Below, piece after piece: positions 1 through 9,806 of a DNA stretch of 64,000 bases (positions are counted from its first letter, which is position 1; the number at the start of each line of letters is the position of its first letter). The DNA is taken from the NCBI RefSeq assembly GCF_028689295.1, contig NZ_JAQTWL010000011.1:53580-117579 (forward strand), read 5' to 3'. The position numbers were made by a program, and so were the translations under genes. Source of the DNA: Rhodoferax sp. (GTDB lineage: Bacteria; Pseudomonadota; Gammaproteobacteria; Burkholderiales; Burkholderiaceae_C). A model generated the notes under the pieces. It did no database searches. It had not been told where the DNA came from and worked only from the letters and a program-made list of their open reading frames with translations.

Positions 1-130
1 GCTGCGCGCCGTCTGTGCACCCCAAAGCGCATCAAAAGGCACTTCTATTGAACCAAAACTGTCGGATTCAAGGCGTGTGCGTGTCATGTTCAAAGCCTAA
101 TACATTGGCGCAAAAAATCAAGCGTCGCGC

Positions 131-3058
131 TCATTTCCCGGAGGTATTCTGCAGCAGTTGCCGCAGCACAAAAGGCAGGATGCCGCCGGCCCGGTAGTAG
201 TCAACCTCGATCGGGGTGTCGATGCGCAGTCGCACCGTGACAGCCGTGCGACTGCCATCGGCGCGGGTGACTACCAGTTGCGCATCGCTTTGCGGGTGCA
301 GATCGACATCGGCCACGATGTCGATCTGCTCATTGCCGGTCAGCCCCAGGCGCTGCCAGCTGTCTCCGGCCTTGAACTGCAGCGGCAACACACCCATGCC
401 CACCAGGTTGCTGCGGTGGATACGCTCAAAACTCTGCGCCACGACCGCCCTGATGCCCAGCAGTTGCGTGCCTTTGGCGGCCCAGTCGCGGCTGGAGCCG
501 GTGCCATATTCCTCACCGGCGAACACCACGGTCGGCGTGCCTGCGGCCAGATAGCGGGTGGCTGCGTCAAAAATGGACATCTTCTCGGCACTGGCCGCAG
601 CGCCCTGCTGGCCGGCGGTCGCATGGTACAGCGTCCAGCCGCCTTCGATGCGCGAACCATCCGCCTGGGCGGGAAGCATCAGGTTCTTGATGCGCACATT
701 GGCAAAGGTGCCGCGCACCATGACGTCATGGTTACCGCGCCGTGCTCCGTATGAGTTGAAGTCGGCTTGTTGCACGCCGTGCGCCAGCAGCCACTGGCCA
801 GCGGGTGAACTCGCCGCAATGTTGCCCGCCGGAGAAATATGGTCGGTGGTGATTGAATCGCCAAACAGCGCCATGATGCGTGCACCGCGCACCGACTCGG
901 CGTTTTCCGGCGCTGCGGCGTCCGCATTCACGGTGTCAGATGCACCCTCTTGCAGGCTGAATGCGGCAAAGAACGGCGGCTCGGCAATGTAGGTGCTCCT
1001 GGGCCAGCTGTAGCAGGTGCCGGTGACGCCGGTGATGGCTTCCCACAGTGGGCCGGGCTCGGTGGCAATGCGCGCGTAGTTTTCCCGATACGCCTTGCCA
1101 TTCATGGCGTAGGCCAGCAGGGCCTGGATCTCGTCGCTGCCGGGCCAGATGTCGGCCAGGTACACGTCTTTGCCGCCGCTGCCCTGCCCGACCGGCTCGG
1201 TCATCAGGTCGCGCAGCACCGTGCCGGCAATCGCATAAGCCACCACCAGCGGCGGGCTGGCCAGAAAATTGGCTTTGATGCTGGGGTGAATGCGCGCCTC
1301 GAAGTTGCGGTTGCCCGACAGCACTGCCGCGCAGACCAGGTCGTGCTGGCTAATGGCGGCGTTGAACTCGGGCGTCAGGTCGCCAGAATTGCCGATGCAG
1401 GTGGTGCAGCCGTAGCCCGCCAGGGCAAAGCCGAGCTTCTCGAGGTAGGGCAGCAAGCCGGTATGCGTGAGGTATTCGGTGACGATGCGCGAACCCGGCG
1501 CGAGCGAGGTCTTGATGTGCGGCTGCACCGTGATGCCCGCCTCGACCGCCTTTTTGGCCAACAGGCCTGCCGCCAGCAGGACACTGGGGTTGGAGGTGTT
1601 GGTGCAACTGGTGATGGCGGCGATCAGCACGTCGCCATGGCCCAAGGTGAACCCGGCTTTTGCCGACGCCTTGATGTCGCACACCACCGAAGATGGCACC
1701 TCTACCGCCGCCAGCGCTGGCCGGTTGCTCACCATCTCTTCGACGTCACGCCGGGCGCCGGGTGCCAGCGGCGGCGCCTGGCCCGCCGACTCGCCCGCGC
1801 CACAATTCACCGGGTAGCGCTGCGTGAGGCGCTCGGCGCTCTGGTTGAACCCGATCTCGGCATTCGGCTTGCTAAAGAGCGAGGCGAACTGGCTGGCCAC
1901 CTGGCCCAGCTCGATGCGGTCTTGTGGGCGCTTGGGGCCGGCCAGGCTGGGGGTGACAGCACTCAGGTCGAGCTTGACCACCTCCGAATAGTCGATCTCG
2001 CCGGCCAACGGTACGCCGAACAGGCCCTGCGCCTTGAAGTAGGCCTCAAAAGCCTCAACCTCATCCGTCGTGCGGCCAGTGCCCAAGAAGTAGTCGATGG
2101 TCTTGTCGTCCACCGGGAAGAAGCCCATGGTGGCGCCATATTCGGGCGCCATGTTGCCGATGGTGGCGCGGTCGGGCACGGCCAGGGTACGCGTGCCTGC
2201 GCCAAAAAATTCGACAAACTTGCCTACCACCTTGCGCTGGCGCAGCATCTGCGTGACAGTGAGCACCAAGTCGGTGGCGGTCACGCCCGCGCGCAGGCAA
2301 CCGGTCAATTCAACGCCCACCACGTCGGGCGTGAGCAGGTACACCGGCTGGCCCAGCATGGCGGCCTCGGCCTCGATGCCACCCACGCCCCAGCCGACCA
2401 CGCCAATACCGTTGATCATGGTGGTGTGGCTGTCGGTGCCGACCAGCGTGTCGGGGTAATAGACATTGGCCGGACCCTTGTGGACGCCACGCGCCAGGTA
2501 CTCCAGATTGATCTGGTGCACGATGCCAAAGCCCGGTGGCACCACGCGAAATGTGTCAAAGGCCTGCATGCCCCATTTCATGAACTCGTAGCGCTCGCGG
2601 TTGCGCTGAAACTCCAGCTTCATGTTCAGGTCGAGCGCGTCTTTCGTGCCATAGTGGTCCACCATGACCGAGTGGTCCACCACCAGGTCCACCGGCACCA
2701 GCGGCTCGATGCGCTTGGGGTCGAGCCCGAGGCGCTGCGCCGTGCTGCGCATGGCCGCCAGGTCCGCCAGCAGTGGCACCCCGGTGAAGTCTTGCAGCAC
2801 CACGCGCGAGACGACCAACGGGATTTCGTCGGTGCGCGCCGCATTGGCCTGCCAATTGGCCACCTGGGCCACATGTTCGGCGGTGACTTTGCGGCCGTCG
2901 CAGTGGCGCAGCACGGCTTCGAGCACAATGCGCATCGACACCGGCAGGCGGCTCACGGCGGGAAATTGTCCGGCCAGCGCCGGCAACGAATAACACTGGC
3001 CAATCTTGCCCGAATCGGTGGTGAAAGGTTTGAGGGTGGAGGCAAAAGCATGCGACAT
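131..3058 (-). CDS. acnA: Aconitate hydratase AcnA
   Basis: Cytosolic [4Fe-4S] enzyme isomerising citrate to isocitrate in the TCA and glyoxylate cycles. The protein shows the aconitase signatures [30 protein letters not shown] with the first cluster cysteine, [11 protein letters not shown] with the other two, and the swivel-domain motif [17 protein letters not shown] with an active-site serine. I use the ATG giving [12 protein letters not shown] rather than the longer track start, because AGGAG lies a short distance upstream of it. The 975 residues exceed the roughly 890 of typical AcnA; part of the excess is a linker ([19 protein letters not shown]) before the cluster domain. It stands alone, with the next minus-strand gene ending 75 bp upstream. 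AcnA rather than AcnB is supported by domain order and the motifs. Very sure of function. Confidence 0.97.
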   Translation of the reverse strand: MSHAFASTLKPFTTDSGKIGQCYSLPALAGQFPAVSRLPVSMRIVLEAVLRHCDGRKVTAEHVAQVANWQANAARTDEIPLVVSRVVLQDFTGVPLLADLAAMRSTAQRLGLDPKRIEPLVPVDLVVDHSVMVDHYGTKDALDLNMKLEFQRNRERYEFMKWGMQAFDTFRVVPPGFGIVHQINLEYLARGVHKGPANVYYPDTLVGTDSHTTMINGIGVVGWGVGGIEAEAAMLGQPVYLLTPDVVGVELTGCLRAGVTATDLVLTVTQMLRQRKVVGKFVEFFGAGTRTLAVPDRATIGNMAPEYGATMGFFPVDDKTIDYFLGTGRTTDEVEAFEAYFKAQGLFGVPLAGEIDYSEVVKLDLSAVTPSLAGPKRPQDRIELGQVASQFASLFSKPNAEIGFNQSAERLTQRYPVNCGAGESAGQAPPLAPGARRDVEEMVSNRPALAAVEVPSSVVCDIKASAKAGFTLGHGDVLIAAITSCTNTSNPSVLLAAGLLAKKAVEAGITVQPHIKTSLAPGSRIVTEYLTHTGLLPYLEKLGFALAGYGCTTCIGNSGDLTPEFNAAISQHDLVCAAVLSGNRNFEARIHPSIKANFLASPPLVVAYAIAGTVLRDLMTEPVGQGSGGKDVYLADIWPGSDEIQALLAYAMNGKAYRENYARIATEPGPLWEAITGVTGTCYSWPRSTYIAEPPFFAAFSLQEGASDTVNADAAAPENAESVRGARIMALFGDSITTDHISPAGNIAASSPAGQWLLAHGVQQADFNSYGARRGNHDVMVRGTFANVRIKNLMLPAQADGSRIEGGWTLYHATAGQQGAAASAEKMSIFDAATRYLAAGTPTVVFAGEEYGTGSSRDWAAKGTQLLGIRAVVAQSFERIHRSNLVGMGVLPLQFKAGDSWQRLGLTGNEQIDIVADVDLHPQSDAQLVVTRADGSRTAVTVRLRIDTPIEVDYYRAGGILPFVLRQLLQNTSGK

Positions 3059-3133
3059 GATGGACTCCTGGAAGGGTTGGCAAGAGAAATTCTGGCAGTT
3101 GGTCAATGGCCCTGACGATGATGTTGCTTCACG

Positions 3134-5566
3134 TCAACGCCTGCGCTTGCGCCCCGTCTTGGAGTGATCGGCCAGTTGGCAGGCTTGGCGGTATGCCTGC
3201 AGCGTATTCTGGGCCAGGCCCAACACCGTGTCCGGCGCGTAGCCGCTGGCCGTGCCGGGCAGGCCGCTGGCTTGGCCGGTCAGCAATTCAATGCCTTCGC
3301 TCACATGCTCTGCCGTGTAGATGTGAAACCGGCCCTGCGCCACGGCTTGTGTCACATCGCCGGACAGCATCAGGTGGCGCCGGTTGCGCTGGGGAATCAG
3401 CACGCCCTGCTGGCCGGTGAGCCCGGCGGTATTGCAAATCCTGAAGAACCCCTCAATTTTTTCGTTGATGCCGCCCACCGGCAGCACCTCGCCGTGCTGG
3501 TTGACGGCGCCGGTCACGGCAATGCCTTGCTTGAGCGCCAGCCCGGACAGGCACGACAGCAGCGCGTACAGCTCGGCGCACGACGCCGAGTCGCCCTCGA
3601 TGCCGTGGTACTCCTGCTCGAACACGAGGGTGGCATTGAGCGCCAGCGGCGCCTGGGCGGCAAAGAGGGTGGACAGGTAGCTTTGCAGAATCAGCACGCC
3701 CTTGTCGTGGATCGGGCCAGACAGCGCCACCTCGCGCTCGACGTTGATCAGGCCGTCCTCGCCGGCCGAGGTGTGCGCCGTGACCCGCACCGGAAAACCA
3801 AAGCGGTAGTCGCCCAGGTCGATCTGCGTCAGGCCGTTGATCTGGCCGGTCTTTTCGCCCTGCAGGCTGATCAGCCGCTCGCCGTCGGTGATGGTCTCCT
3901 GCATGCGCTGGTCGGGGTAGTTGTGACGCCACTGGCGCGCCTGCAACGCGGCGCTCACATCGGAGCCGTCCACTCTTGTGCCCGCGCGAGCCCTGCAAAC
4001 CGCCGCTGATTCCATTACCAGCGCCTCCATGCGGGCAAAGGTGGCGCTTTGGCGCGTTTGGTCATCGACCTCGCGGTGCGCGTCCTGCAGCAATTGCGCC
4101 ACGGCGGCGGCCGTGAAATGGGGCAGGCCCAGGCGCTGGCAGGTGTGCGAGACAAACACGGCAGAGGCGGCATAGGTTTGCGCGCTGGCGGCAAAGCTCT
4201 CGGCAAAATCCACCTTGACGCGAAAGCGCCGGGCGAACTCGGGATCGGCCTCCTGGAGCAGGTAGTACTCCTCGGTGGCGCCAATCAGCACGATCTTGAC
4301 ACTGATGTCAAGCGCCTCCGGCACCAGCGACACGCTGGCCATGGGGGCGATCATTTGCATCGGTTCTTCGATCTGCAAGCGCCCGGTGCGCGAAAAGCGG
4401 CGCAATTTTTCCCACACCAGCTCGTCGCTCAGCAGGTCGCGCACATGCAGCATGAGAAAACCACCGTGCGCCTTGAGCAGGCTGCCGGCGCGGATGCGCG
4501 AGAAATCGGTGAGCAGCACGTCCTCTTCGGCCTGGTACTCGATGCTGCCGAACAGGCTGTGGAACGAGGGGTTGTCTTCGATGATCACCGGCGCGCCACG
4601 CAATTCCTCATTGTCCACCACCAGGTTGACCCGGTAGCGCGCCAACACAGTGGCCAGTTCCTCCTGGCGCAGCTCGTCGTCCAGCCCGGCATCGGCATCG
4701 GCCACGCGAAAGGCGTCCAGGTTGTCCAGCACGTCCTGCATCACCCGGTCGAGGTAATGGCCCAGCTTGACCGCGTCCTTGATCTGCTTCTTGAGCTCCA
4801 GCTTTATCTCTTGCAACTCGTGTTCCAGCAGCGGCTTGATGGTCTGGCGCCGCAGCGCGGCCAGACCATCGTTCTTGAGTCGTTCAATGGGACGGATCCT
4901 GTCAAGGTAGCGGGCAATCTCGGAACGCAGTTCCTGCTCGGCCTGCTCGACCTGGGCGCGTTGCTCCTTGGGCAGCGAGCGCGCCTCGCTTTCGGTCAGC
5001 GCCCGGCCCTTGGCGCCCAGCAGGGTAAAGATCAGGTGCCCGTCCTCCCGGTACAGCGCAAAGTTTCTGGCCTCGGCAAACGCGTCGAGTTCGGCGTAGG
5101 CTTCGGATTCCTCCCGTTTATAGGATTTTTCAAGGTGCTCACTTTCGGCCTTGAAATCAGGGCCGTCAAGCCGTTGCGGAATCTCCTTTTGCAGCGTCTT
5201 GCTCATTTGTGCCATGAGCTGGCGCAGCAGCTTGCCCTGGCCGGGCGGCATGCGCAACGCGCGCGGCTTCTCTGGCGCGTCGAAGTTGTGCAGGTAGCAC
5301 AGATCGGGTGGCACCGCCTTGGTGGCCGCCACCTCGCGCATCACCTGCTGCAGCAGCGTCGAGCGGCCGCTGCCGACCTCACCCAGCACAAACAGGTTGT
5401 AGTCGGGCTGGTCCATGGTCAGGCCAAAGCGCGCCGCGGTCTCGGCCCGCGCCTGCCCGATCCAGGGCAGCGGTTGCTGCAGCAGCTCGGAGGTGTCCGC
5501 GAAGCCGAGCGCTTCGGGGGCAATGGTGAGGGCCAGGTCAGATGGGGCCAGGTTGGCAAGGGCCAT
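3134..5566 (-). CDS. Lon-family ATP-dependent protease with AAA domain (LonB/YcbZ-like)
   Basis: Predicted cytoplasmic Lon-type protease, distinct from the housekeeping Lon at 20.2 kb. Walker A is GEVGSGRST at about residues 62-70. A long coiled-coil-rich insertion follows (charged stretch around residues 130-300), then a C-terminal Lon S16 domain with the Ser in EGDSASCAE (about residue 660) and the Lys in GGINEKIEGFF (about 45 residues later), the spacing expected of the Ser-Lys dyad. It lacks the Lon N-terminal substrate domain and has the arrangement of AAA_32/Lon_C proteins. The track ORF starts at 5920, but that would overlap the divergent gene. I choose MALANLAPSD because homology-like sequence begins there; no strong ribosome site is visible. 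Substrates are unknown. Confidence 0.88.
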   Translation of the reverse strand: MALANLAPSDLALTIAPEALGFADTSELLQQPLPWIGQARAETAARFGLTMDQPDYNLFVLGEVGSGRSTLLQQVMREVAATKAVPPDLCYLHNFDAPEKPRALRMPPGQGKLLRQLMAQMSKTLQKEIPQRLDGPDFKAESEHLEKSYKREESEAYAELDAFAEARNFALYREDGHLIFTLLGAKGRALTESEARSLPKEQRAQVEQAEQELRSEIARYLDRIRPIERLKNDGLAALRRQTIKPLLEHELQEIKLELKKQIKDAVKLGHYLDRVMQDVLDNLDAFRVADADAGLDDELRQEELATVLARYRVNLVVDNEELRGAPVIIEDNPSFHSLFGSIEYQAEEDVLLTDFSRIRAGSLLKAHGGFLMLHVRDLLSDELVWEKLRRFSRTGRLQIEEPMQMIAPMASVSLVPEALDISVKIVLIGATEEYYLLQEADPEFARRFRVKVDFAESFAASAQTYAASAVFVSHTCQRLGLPHFTAAAVAQLLQDAHREVDDQTRQSATFARMEALVMESAAVCRARAGTRVDGSDVSAALQARQWRHNYPDQRMQETITDGERLISLQGEKTGQINGLTQIDLGDYRFGFPVRVTAHTSAGEDGLINVEREVALSGPIHDKGVLILQSYLSTLFAAQAPLALNATLVFEQEYHGIEGDSASCAELYALLSCLSGLALKQGIAVTGAVNQHGEVLPVGGINEKIEGFFRICNTAGLTGQQGVLIPQRNRRHLMLSGDVTQAVAQGRFHIYTAEHVSEGIELLTGQASGLPGTASGYAPDTVLGLAQNTLQAYRQACQLADHSKTGRKRRR

Positions 5567-5624
5567 GGTTCGTGTCAGGAAGATGATCAGGCGCTCAGTC
5601 TTGATCCAATTTGCAATCAAAACA

Positions 5625-5649
5625 TTGACATGTCGCATGCTTGTGTCAA
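5625..5649. promoter_or_regulatory. Imperfect palindrome TTGACA...TGTCAA between divergent genes
   Basis: In the 171-bp gap between the divergent Lon-like and GGDEF-EAL genes, TTGACATG and a facing TGTCAA form a 25-bp imperfect palindrome centred on GCATGC. Each arm reads TTGACA in its own direction, so it could be a pair of -35 boxes or a repressor operator. No convincing -10 box was identified for either direction, so this is a weak call. Confidence 0.3.
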
Positions 5650-5737
5650 CTTGCTGCCGCCGTAGCGGCGCGACAGTGTTGCGGTCTAGAATGCTCCACA
5701 TCTCAAAAACGGCAGGGAAACCAACGAACAACACTGA

Positions 5738-8011
5738 ATGTTCACACGGCCTGATTCTCAACCCTCGACAGATAACGAGAAGTCGCTTCGCCAACGCGCC
5801 GAGGCGCACTTTGCCGAGCGGTGGGCGCGCGTGCCGGCGAGCGAGACCATGCGCACCGCCGAAGCCACGCAGCAGTTGCTTCATGAACTGCAAGTGCACC
5901 AGATCGAACTGGAGATGCAAAACGACGAGTTGCAGCGCGCGCTACAGGCGCTGGACAGGTCGCAGGCGCGTTATTTCGACTTTTATGACATGGCCCCGGT
6001 GGGCTATTGCACGGTCAATGCCGAGGGACTGATCAGCCAGGCCAACCTCACCATGGCGAGCATGTTGGGTGTCACGCGCGACAAGCTGATTCTTCAGAAC
6101 ATGCACCACTTCATTCAGCATGAAGACCAGGACAGCTTTTACCTGTTTCGCAAACAGTTGCTGGCGTACGGTGGGTCACTGGTGATCGAGCTGCGCATGT
6201 TTCGCGCGGATGGCGCGCTCTTTTGGGCCAACCTGGCCGCGATGGCGGTGCCCGGCGACGACGGCGCCACAATGCTGCGCCTGGTGCTGAGCGACATCAC
6301 CGAGCGCAGGCAGGTGGCTGACAAGCTGCAACAGGCAGCCAGCGTGTTCAGGCATGCCGGCGAGGGCATTGTGGTGACCGATTCGCAGGGCAAGATCACC
6401 GAAGTCAATGAAGCCTTTTGCCGCATCACCGGGTATGCCAGCGCCGACGTTCTCGGGCACAACCCGCACCTGTTGAACTCGGGCCGGCAGAGCCCGGACT
6501 TCTACGTCAGGATGTGGCATGAACTGACAAGCTGCGGCTACTGGCACGGTGAGATCTGGAACCGGCGCAAGAACGGCGAGGTCTATGCCGAGTTGCTGAC
6601 CATCAGCGCTGTGCGCGACGCCCAAGGCGAGGTGCAGCGTTATGTGGGACTGTTTTTTGACATCACAGGCATCAAGTCGCACGAGCAACAGCTTGTACAC
6701 ATGGCCTACTACGATGTGTTGACCGGCCTGCCCAACCGAGCGCTGAATGCCGACCGCTTGAAGCAGGCCATGGCGCTGGCGCGGCGCAGCGGAAAAAGCC
6801 TGGCGGTGGTATTTATTGACCTGGACGGCTTCAAGACCATCAACGACCGTTTTGGCCATGAGGCTGGCGACCTGTTGCTGGTCGATATTGCCCGGCGCAT
6901 GCAGCAGGTGGTGCGCGAGGGTGATACGCTGGCGCGCATTGGCGGTGATGAGTTTGTTGCCGTGCTGGTCAACCTCGACAGCATGACGGCGAGCCTGCCG
7001 CTGCTGGAGCGCCTGCTCGACGCCGCCGCCCAAGCCCTGACCTATGGCGAGCAGCCGATTCAGGTTTCGGCCAGCCTGGGGGTCACCTTTTACCCGCAGG
7101 CCCAGGAGATCGAGGCCGACCAGTTGCTGCGCCAGGCCGACCAGGCCATGTACCAGGCCAAGCTGGCGGGCAAAAACCGCTACCAGTTGTTCGATGTCAA
7201 GCAGGAAGCCAGCCTGCGCGACCTGCACGAAGACCTGGTCCGCGGGCGCCAGGCCCTGCTCGAGCACGAATTTGTCTTGTACTACCAGCCCAAGGTGAAC
7301 ATGCGTAGCGGCCAGCTGGTGGGCGCCGAGGCGCTGATTCGCTGGCAACATCCCACCCGCGGGTTGCTGCCGCCGGCTGCGTTCTTGCCGGTGTTTGAAG
7401 ATCACCCGCTGGCCGTTGAGGTGGGTGAATGGGTGATCGACACCGCCCTGACCCAAATCGGCGCGTGGCAGGCCCAGGGGCTGCAACTGCCTGTCAGCGT
7501 GAACGTGGGTGCCTACCAATTGCAGCAGCCGGACTTTGTGGTGCGCCTGGCGGCCCTGCTCGCGGGCCACCCCGAGGTGCGCCCGGCAGATCTGACGCTG
7601 GAAATACTCGAAACCAGCGCCTTGCAGGACGTGGTCTATGTGGCGCAGCTGATCGAGACCTGCCGCCAGATGGGGGTGAAGTTTGCCCTCGATGACTTTG
7701 GCACCGGTTACTCTTCGCTGACCTATTTGAGGCGCTTGCGGGTGGCGCTGCTCAAGATCGACCAGAGCTTTGTGCGCGGCGTCATCGACGACCCGGAGGA
7801 CCAGGCGATTCTGGAAGGCATCATCCGGCTGGCCGGTGCCTTTCGCTGCGCGGTGATTGCCGAGGGCGTCGAAACCATCGCGCACGGCACCCTGCTGCTG
7901 CAAATGGGCTGCGAGCTGGCGCAGGGCTTCGGGATTGCGCGTCCCATGCCCGCGGCCGATCTGCCCGCCTGGGCCGCCAGTTGGCAGCCCGAAGCCGCCT
8001 GGCGCGAATAA
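5738..8011 (+). CDS. PAS-PAS-GGDEF-EAL cyclic-di-GMP signalling protein
   Basis: Soluble 757-residue c-di-GMP turnover protein with no membrane segment. A short coiled-coil start (LHELQVHQIELEMQNDELQRAL region) is followed by PAS domains at about 75-190 and 200-315. The GGDEF domain has an intact RIGGDEF near residue 400 and the EAL domain carries EALIRW near 530, EILET, DDFGTGYSSL, LLKIDQSFV and AEGVET. Both catalytic sites look intact, so it may be bifunctional or switched by ligands of the PAS domains. No inhibitory-site RxxD is seen just before GGDEF. It lies upstream of a receiver-PAS gene and a Crp/Fnr gene on the same strand, suggesting a signalling group. The start uses the ATG after GGGAAACC; its 5' end faces the Lon-like gene. 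Confidence 0.93.
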   Translation: MFTRPDSQPSTDNEKSLRQRAEAHFAERWARVPASETMRTAEATQQLLHELQVHQIELEMQNDELQRALQALDRSQARYFDFYDMAPVGYCTVNAEGLISQANLTMASMLGVTRDKLILQNMHHFIQHEDQDSFYLFRKQLLAYGGSLVIELRMFRADGALFWANLAAMAVPGDDGATMLRLVLSDITERRQVADKLQQAASVFRHAGEGIVVTDSQGKITEVNEAFCRITGYASADVLGHNPHLLNSGRQSPDFYVRMWHELTSCGYWHGEIWNRRKNGEVYAELLTISAVRDAQGEVQRYVGLFFDITGIKSHEQQLVHMAYYDVLTGLPNRALNADRLKQAMALARRSGKSLAVVFIDLDGFKTINDRFGHEAGDLLLVDIARRMQQVVREGDTLARIGGDEFVAVLVNLDSMTASLPLLERLLDAAAQALTYGEQPIQVSASLGVTFYPQAQEIEADQLLRQADQAMYQAKLAGKNRYQLFDVKQEASLRDLHEDLVRGRQALLEHEFVLYYQPKVNMRSGQLVGAEALIRWQHPTRGLLPPAAFLPVFEDHPLAVEVGEWVIDTALTQIGAWQAQGLQLPVSVNVGAYQLQQPDFVVRLAALLAGHPEVRPADLTLEILETSALQDVVYVAQLIETCRQMGVKFALDDFGTGYSSLTYLRRLRVALLKIDQSFVRGVIDDPEDQAILEGIIRLAGAFRCAVIAEGVETIAHGTLLLQMGCELAQGFGIARPMPAADLPAWAASWQPEAAWRE

Positions 8012-8129
8012 CGGCTGTCGTTGACGCAGCCTGTGTGCGCCAGCGCACAGAACAGCCGGACTGGGCCGGGCACCATGGTCAATCTGGAAAATACTGTTCC
8101 AATCGAGGCCGGACAACAAGGAAAAAACC

Positions 8130-8951
8130 ATGCCCATGACCGTTGATATTCTCAAGGCACGCATCCTGATCGTGGACGATCAGCCGGCCAATGTGCAATT
8201 GCTGGAGCAGCTGCTGGCCGACGCCGGCTATACCCAGGTGACCTCGACCATGAAGCCCGAGGAAGTCTGCGCGCTGCATCGCCAAAACGCTTTCGATGTG
8301 ATTTTGCTCGACCTGCAAATGCCGGTGATGGACGGTTTTCAGGTGATGGAAGGGCTCAAGACCAGCCTCACCGACGACTACCTGCCGGTGATCGTGCTGA
8401 CCGCCCAGCCCGGTCACAAGCTGCGCGCCTTGCAGGCCGGTGCCAAAGACTTCATCAGCAAGCCGTTCGACCTGGTCGAGGTCAAAACGCGCATCCACAA
8501 CATGCTCGAAGTGCGCCTGCTGTACCGCAAGCTGGCCGACTACAACAGGCTGCTCGAAGCCACCGTGGCCGAGCGCACCGCCGAGTTGCGCGAGAGCGAG
8601 GCGCGTTACCGCAGCCTGACCGAACTGGCCTCGGACTGGTATTGGGAGCAGGACGAGAATGGCCAGTTCAGCAAGGTGTCGGGCCCGGTGCTGGAGATGC
8701 TGGGCATTCAGGTGGAGACGCTCAATGGCGACAAGAAAAGCATGCTGGTGAGCGGCTGGAACGAGGCCGAGCGCAACAAGCTGCGCGCCACCATTGCCGA
8801 GCGGCAGCCTTTTCTGGACTTTGTCTTTCACCGCGTCAATGCCGATGGCAGCCAGCAGACGTTTCAGGTCAGCGGCGAGCCCATGTTCAACAGCAACAGC
8901 CGCTTTGTCGGCTACCGGGGCATCGGCGTGGAACTGACTGCCAGATCATAA
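8130..8951 (+). CDS. Response regulator receiver protein with C-terminal PAS domain
   Basis: 273-residue two-domain signalling protein. The N-terminal receiver has the acidic pair D16-D17 in ILIVDDQPAN, the phospho-acceptor D61 in ILLDLQMPVMDGF, and the conserved Lys in FISKPFD near 113. A coiled coil (LEATVAERTAELRESEARYR) leads to a PAS domain at about 150-265 (DWYWEQDENGQF). There is no DNA-binding, kinase or GGDEF output, so it probably acts through protein contacts, perhaps with the upstream GGDEF-EAL protein or a separate histidine kinase. The ATG is preceded by AAGGAAAAAA. No partner histidine kinase is in the window. Confidence 0.9.
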   Translation: MPMTVDILKARILIVDDQPANVQLLEQLLADAGYTQVTSTMKPEEVCALHRQNAFDVILLDLQMPVMDGFQVMEGLKTSLTDDYLPVIVLTAQPGHKLRALQAGAKDFISKPFDLVEVKTRIHNMLEVRLLYRKLADYNRLLEATVAERTAELRESEARYRSLTELASDWYWEQDENGQFSKVSGPVLEMLGIQVETLNGDKKSMLVSGWNEAERNKLRATIAERQPFLDFVFHRVNADGSQQTFQVSGEPMFNSNSRFVGYRGIGVELTARS

Positions 8952-8973
8952 ATAAAACAACATAAACCCGACC

Positions 8974-9699
8974 ATGCCATCACTTCACAACCCCAGTCAA
9001 AATCACCTGCTGGCCGCCTTGCCGCCAAAAGACTTTGAACTACTGGCAGCGCACCTGGAACTGGTGCCGCTGCCCCTGGGCCAAATGCTGTACGACCCCG
9101 GCACCCAGATGCGCCACGCTTTCTTTCCCACCACCTCCATCGTGTCGCTGCACTATGTGACCGAAACCGGGGCGTCAGCCGAGACCGCTGGCGTGGGCAA
9201 CGAAGGTGTGGTGGGCATTTCATTGTTCATGGGCGGCGACACCACGTCCAGCTCGGCCGTGGTGCAAACTGCTGGCCAGGCTTACAGGCTGGATCGCCAT
9301 GTGTTGAAAGAGGCGTTTGACCAAGGCGGTGCGCTGCAGCGCCTGCTGCTGCGCTACACCCAGGCCCTGATGACGCAAATGGCGCAAACCGCCGCCTGCA
9401 ACCGCCACCATTCGGTCGAGCAGCAACTGTGCCGATGGCTGCTGCTGACGCAAGACCGCCTGCCCGAGCGCGAGCTGGTCATGACACAGGAACTGGTGGC
9501 CAGCATGCTGGGCGTGCGCCGCGAAAGCGTGACCGACGCGGCCGGACACCTGCAAATCCTGGGATACATCCGCTACCGCCGCGGCCACATTGGCGTGCTC
9601 GACCGTGCCGGGCTGGAGTCACACGCCTGCGAATGCTACGGCGTGGTCAAAAAGGAAATCAACCGCCTGCTCAGTGACGTGCGCCACCGGCAAGTCTGA
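8974..9699 (+). CDS. Crp/Fnr-family transcriptional regulator
   Basis: 241-residue cytoplasmic regulator. An N-terminal cyclic-nucleotide-binding-like beta-roll (residues about 20-140, with LGQMLYDPGTQMRHAFFPTTSIVSL) is joined to a C-terminal winged helix. The recognition segment is TQELVASMLGVRRESVTDAAGHLQ. No FNR-type N-terminal cysteine cluster is present, and the cAMP-contact residues of Crp (RSE in FGE..L..) are not conserved. The ligand is therefore unknown, as in many stand-alone members of this group. It starts 22 bp after the receiver-PAS gene and could be co-transcribed. Two REP-like hairpins follow its stop. Confidence 0.88.
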   Translation: MPSLHNPSQNHLLAALPPKDFELLAAHLELVPLPLGQMLYDPGTQMRHAFFPTTSIVSLHYVTETGASAETAGVGNEGVVGISLFMGGDTTSSSAVVQTAGQAYRLDRHVLKEAFDQGGALQRLLLRYTQALMTQMAQTAACNRHHSVEQQLCRWLLLTQDRLPERELVMTQELVASMLGVRRESVTDAAGHLQILGYIRYRRGHIGVLDRAGLESHACECYGVVKKEINRLLSDVRHRQV

Positions 9700-9701
9700 T
9701 T

Positions 9702-9747
9702 AGTTGGGGTCAGAGCACGTCGCTTCGCGAGTGGTCTGACCCGCAAG
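9702..9747. repeat. REP-like palindromic repeat, copy 1
   Basis: 46-bp unit beginning AGTTGGGGTCAGAG. Outer arms GGGTCAGA and TCTGACCC enclose a second stem (CAC/GTG, then TCGC-TTC-GCGA), so the unit can fold almost end to end as a hairpin. A copy differing at one base lies 56 bp downstream. The pair sits between convergent genes and could serve as a bidirectional terminator. The sequence type matches the GGGGTCAGA palindromes I know from beta-proteobacterial intergenic regions. Confidence 0.8.
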
Positions 9748-9757
9748 ACCTCTAATC

Positions 9758-9803
9758 AGTTGGGGTCAGAGCACGTCGCTTCGCGAGTGGTCTGACCCAC
9801 AAG
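9758..9803. repeat. REP-like palindromic repeat, copy 2
   Basis: Second 46-bp copy of the palindromic unit, in the same orientation and differing at one position (CCCAC instead of CCCGC). The ten bases between the copies are unrelated. It ends 3 bp before the stop codon of the minus-strand glycine-zipper gene. Confidence 0.8.
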
Positions 9804-9806
9804 GTC

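Noticed and set aside
950-3115. 721-aa plus-strand ORF opposite acnA
   Set aside because: Antisense shadow of a high-GC gene; no domain pattern, and the minus frame has all aconitase motifs.
4049-5665. 538-aa plus-strand ORF opposite the Lon-like gene
   Set aside because: Composition (Gln/His/Arg-rich) is typical of an antisense shadow; the minus frame carries Walker A and the Ser-Lys dyad.
8031-8050. CTGTGTGCGCCAGCGCACAG palindrome after the first GGDEF-EAL gene as a terminator
   Set aside because: A stem is possible but no T-run follows on either strand.
6176-8164. 662-aa minus-strand ORF opposite the PAS-GGDEF-EAL gene
   Set aside because: Shadow of the GGDEF-EAL frame; no recognisable motif.
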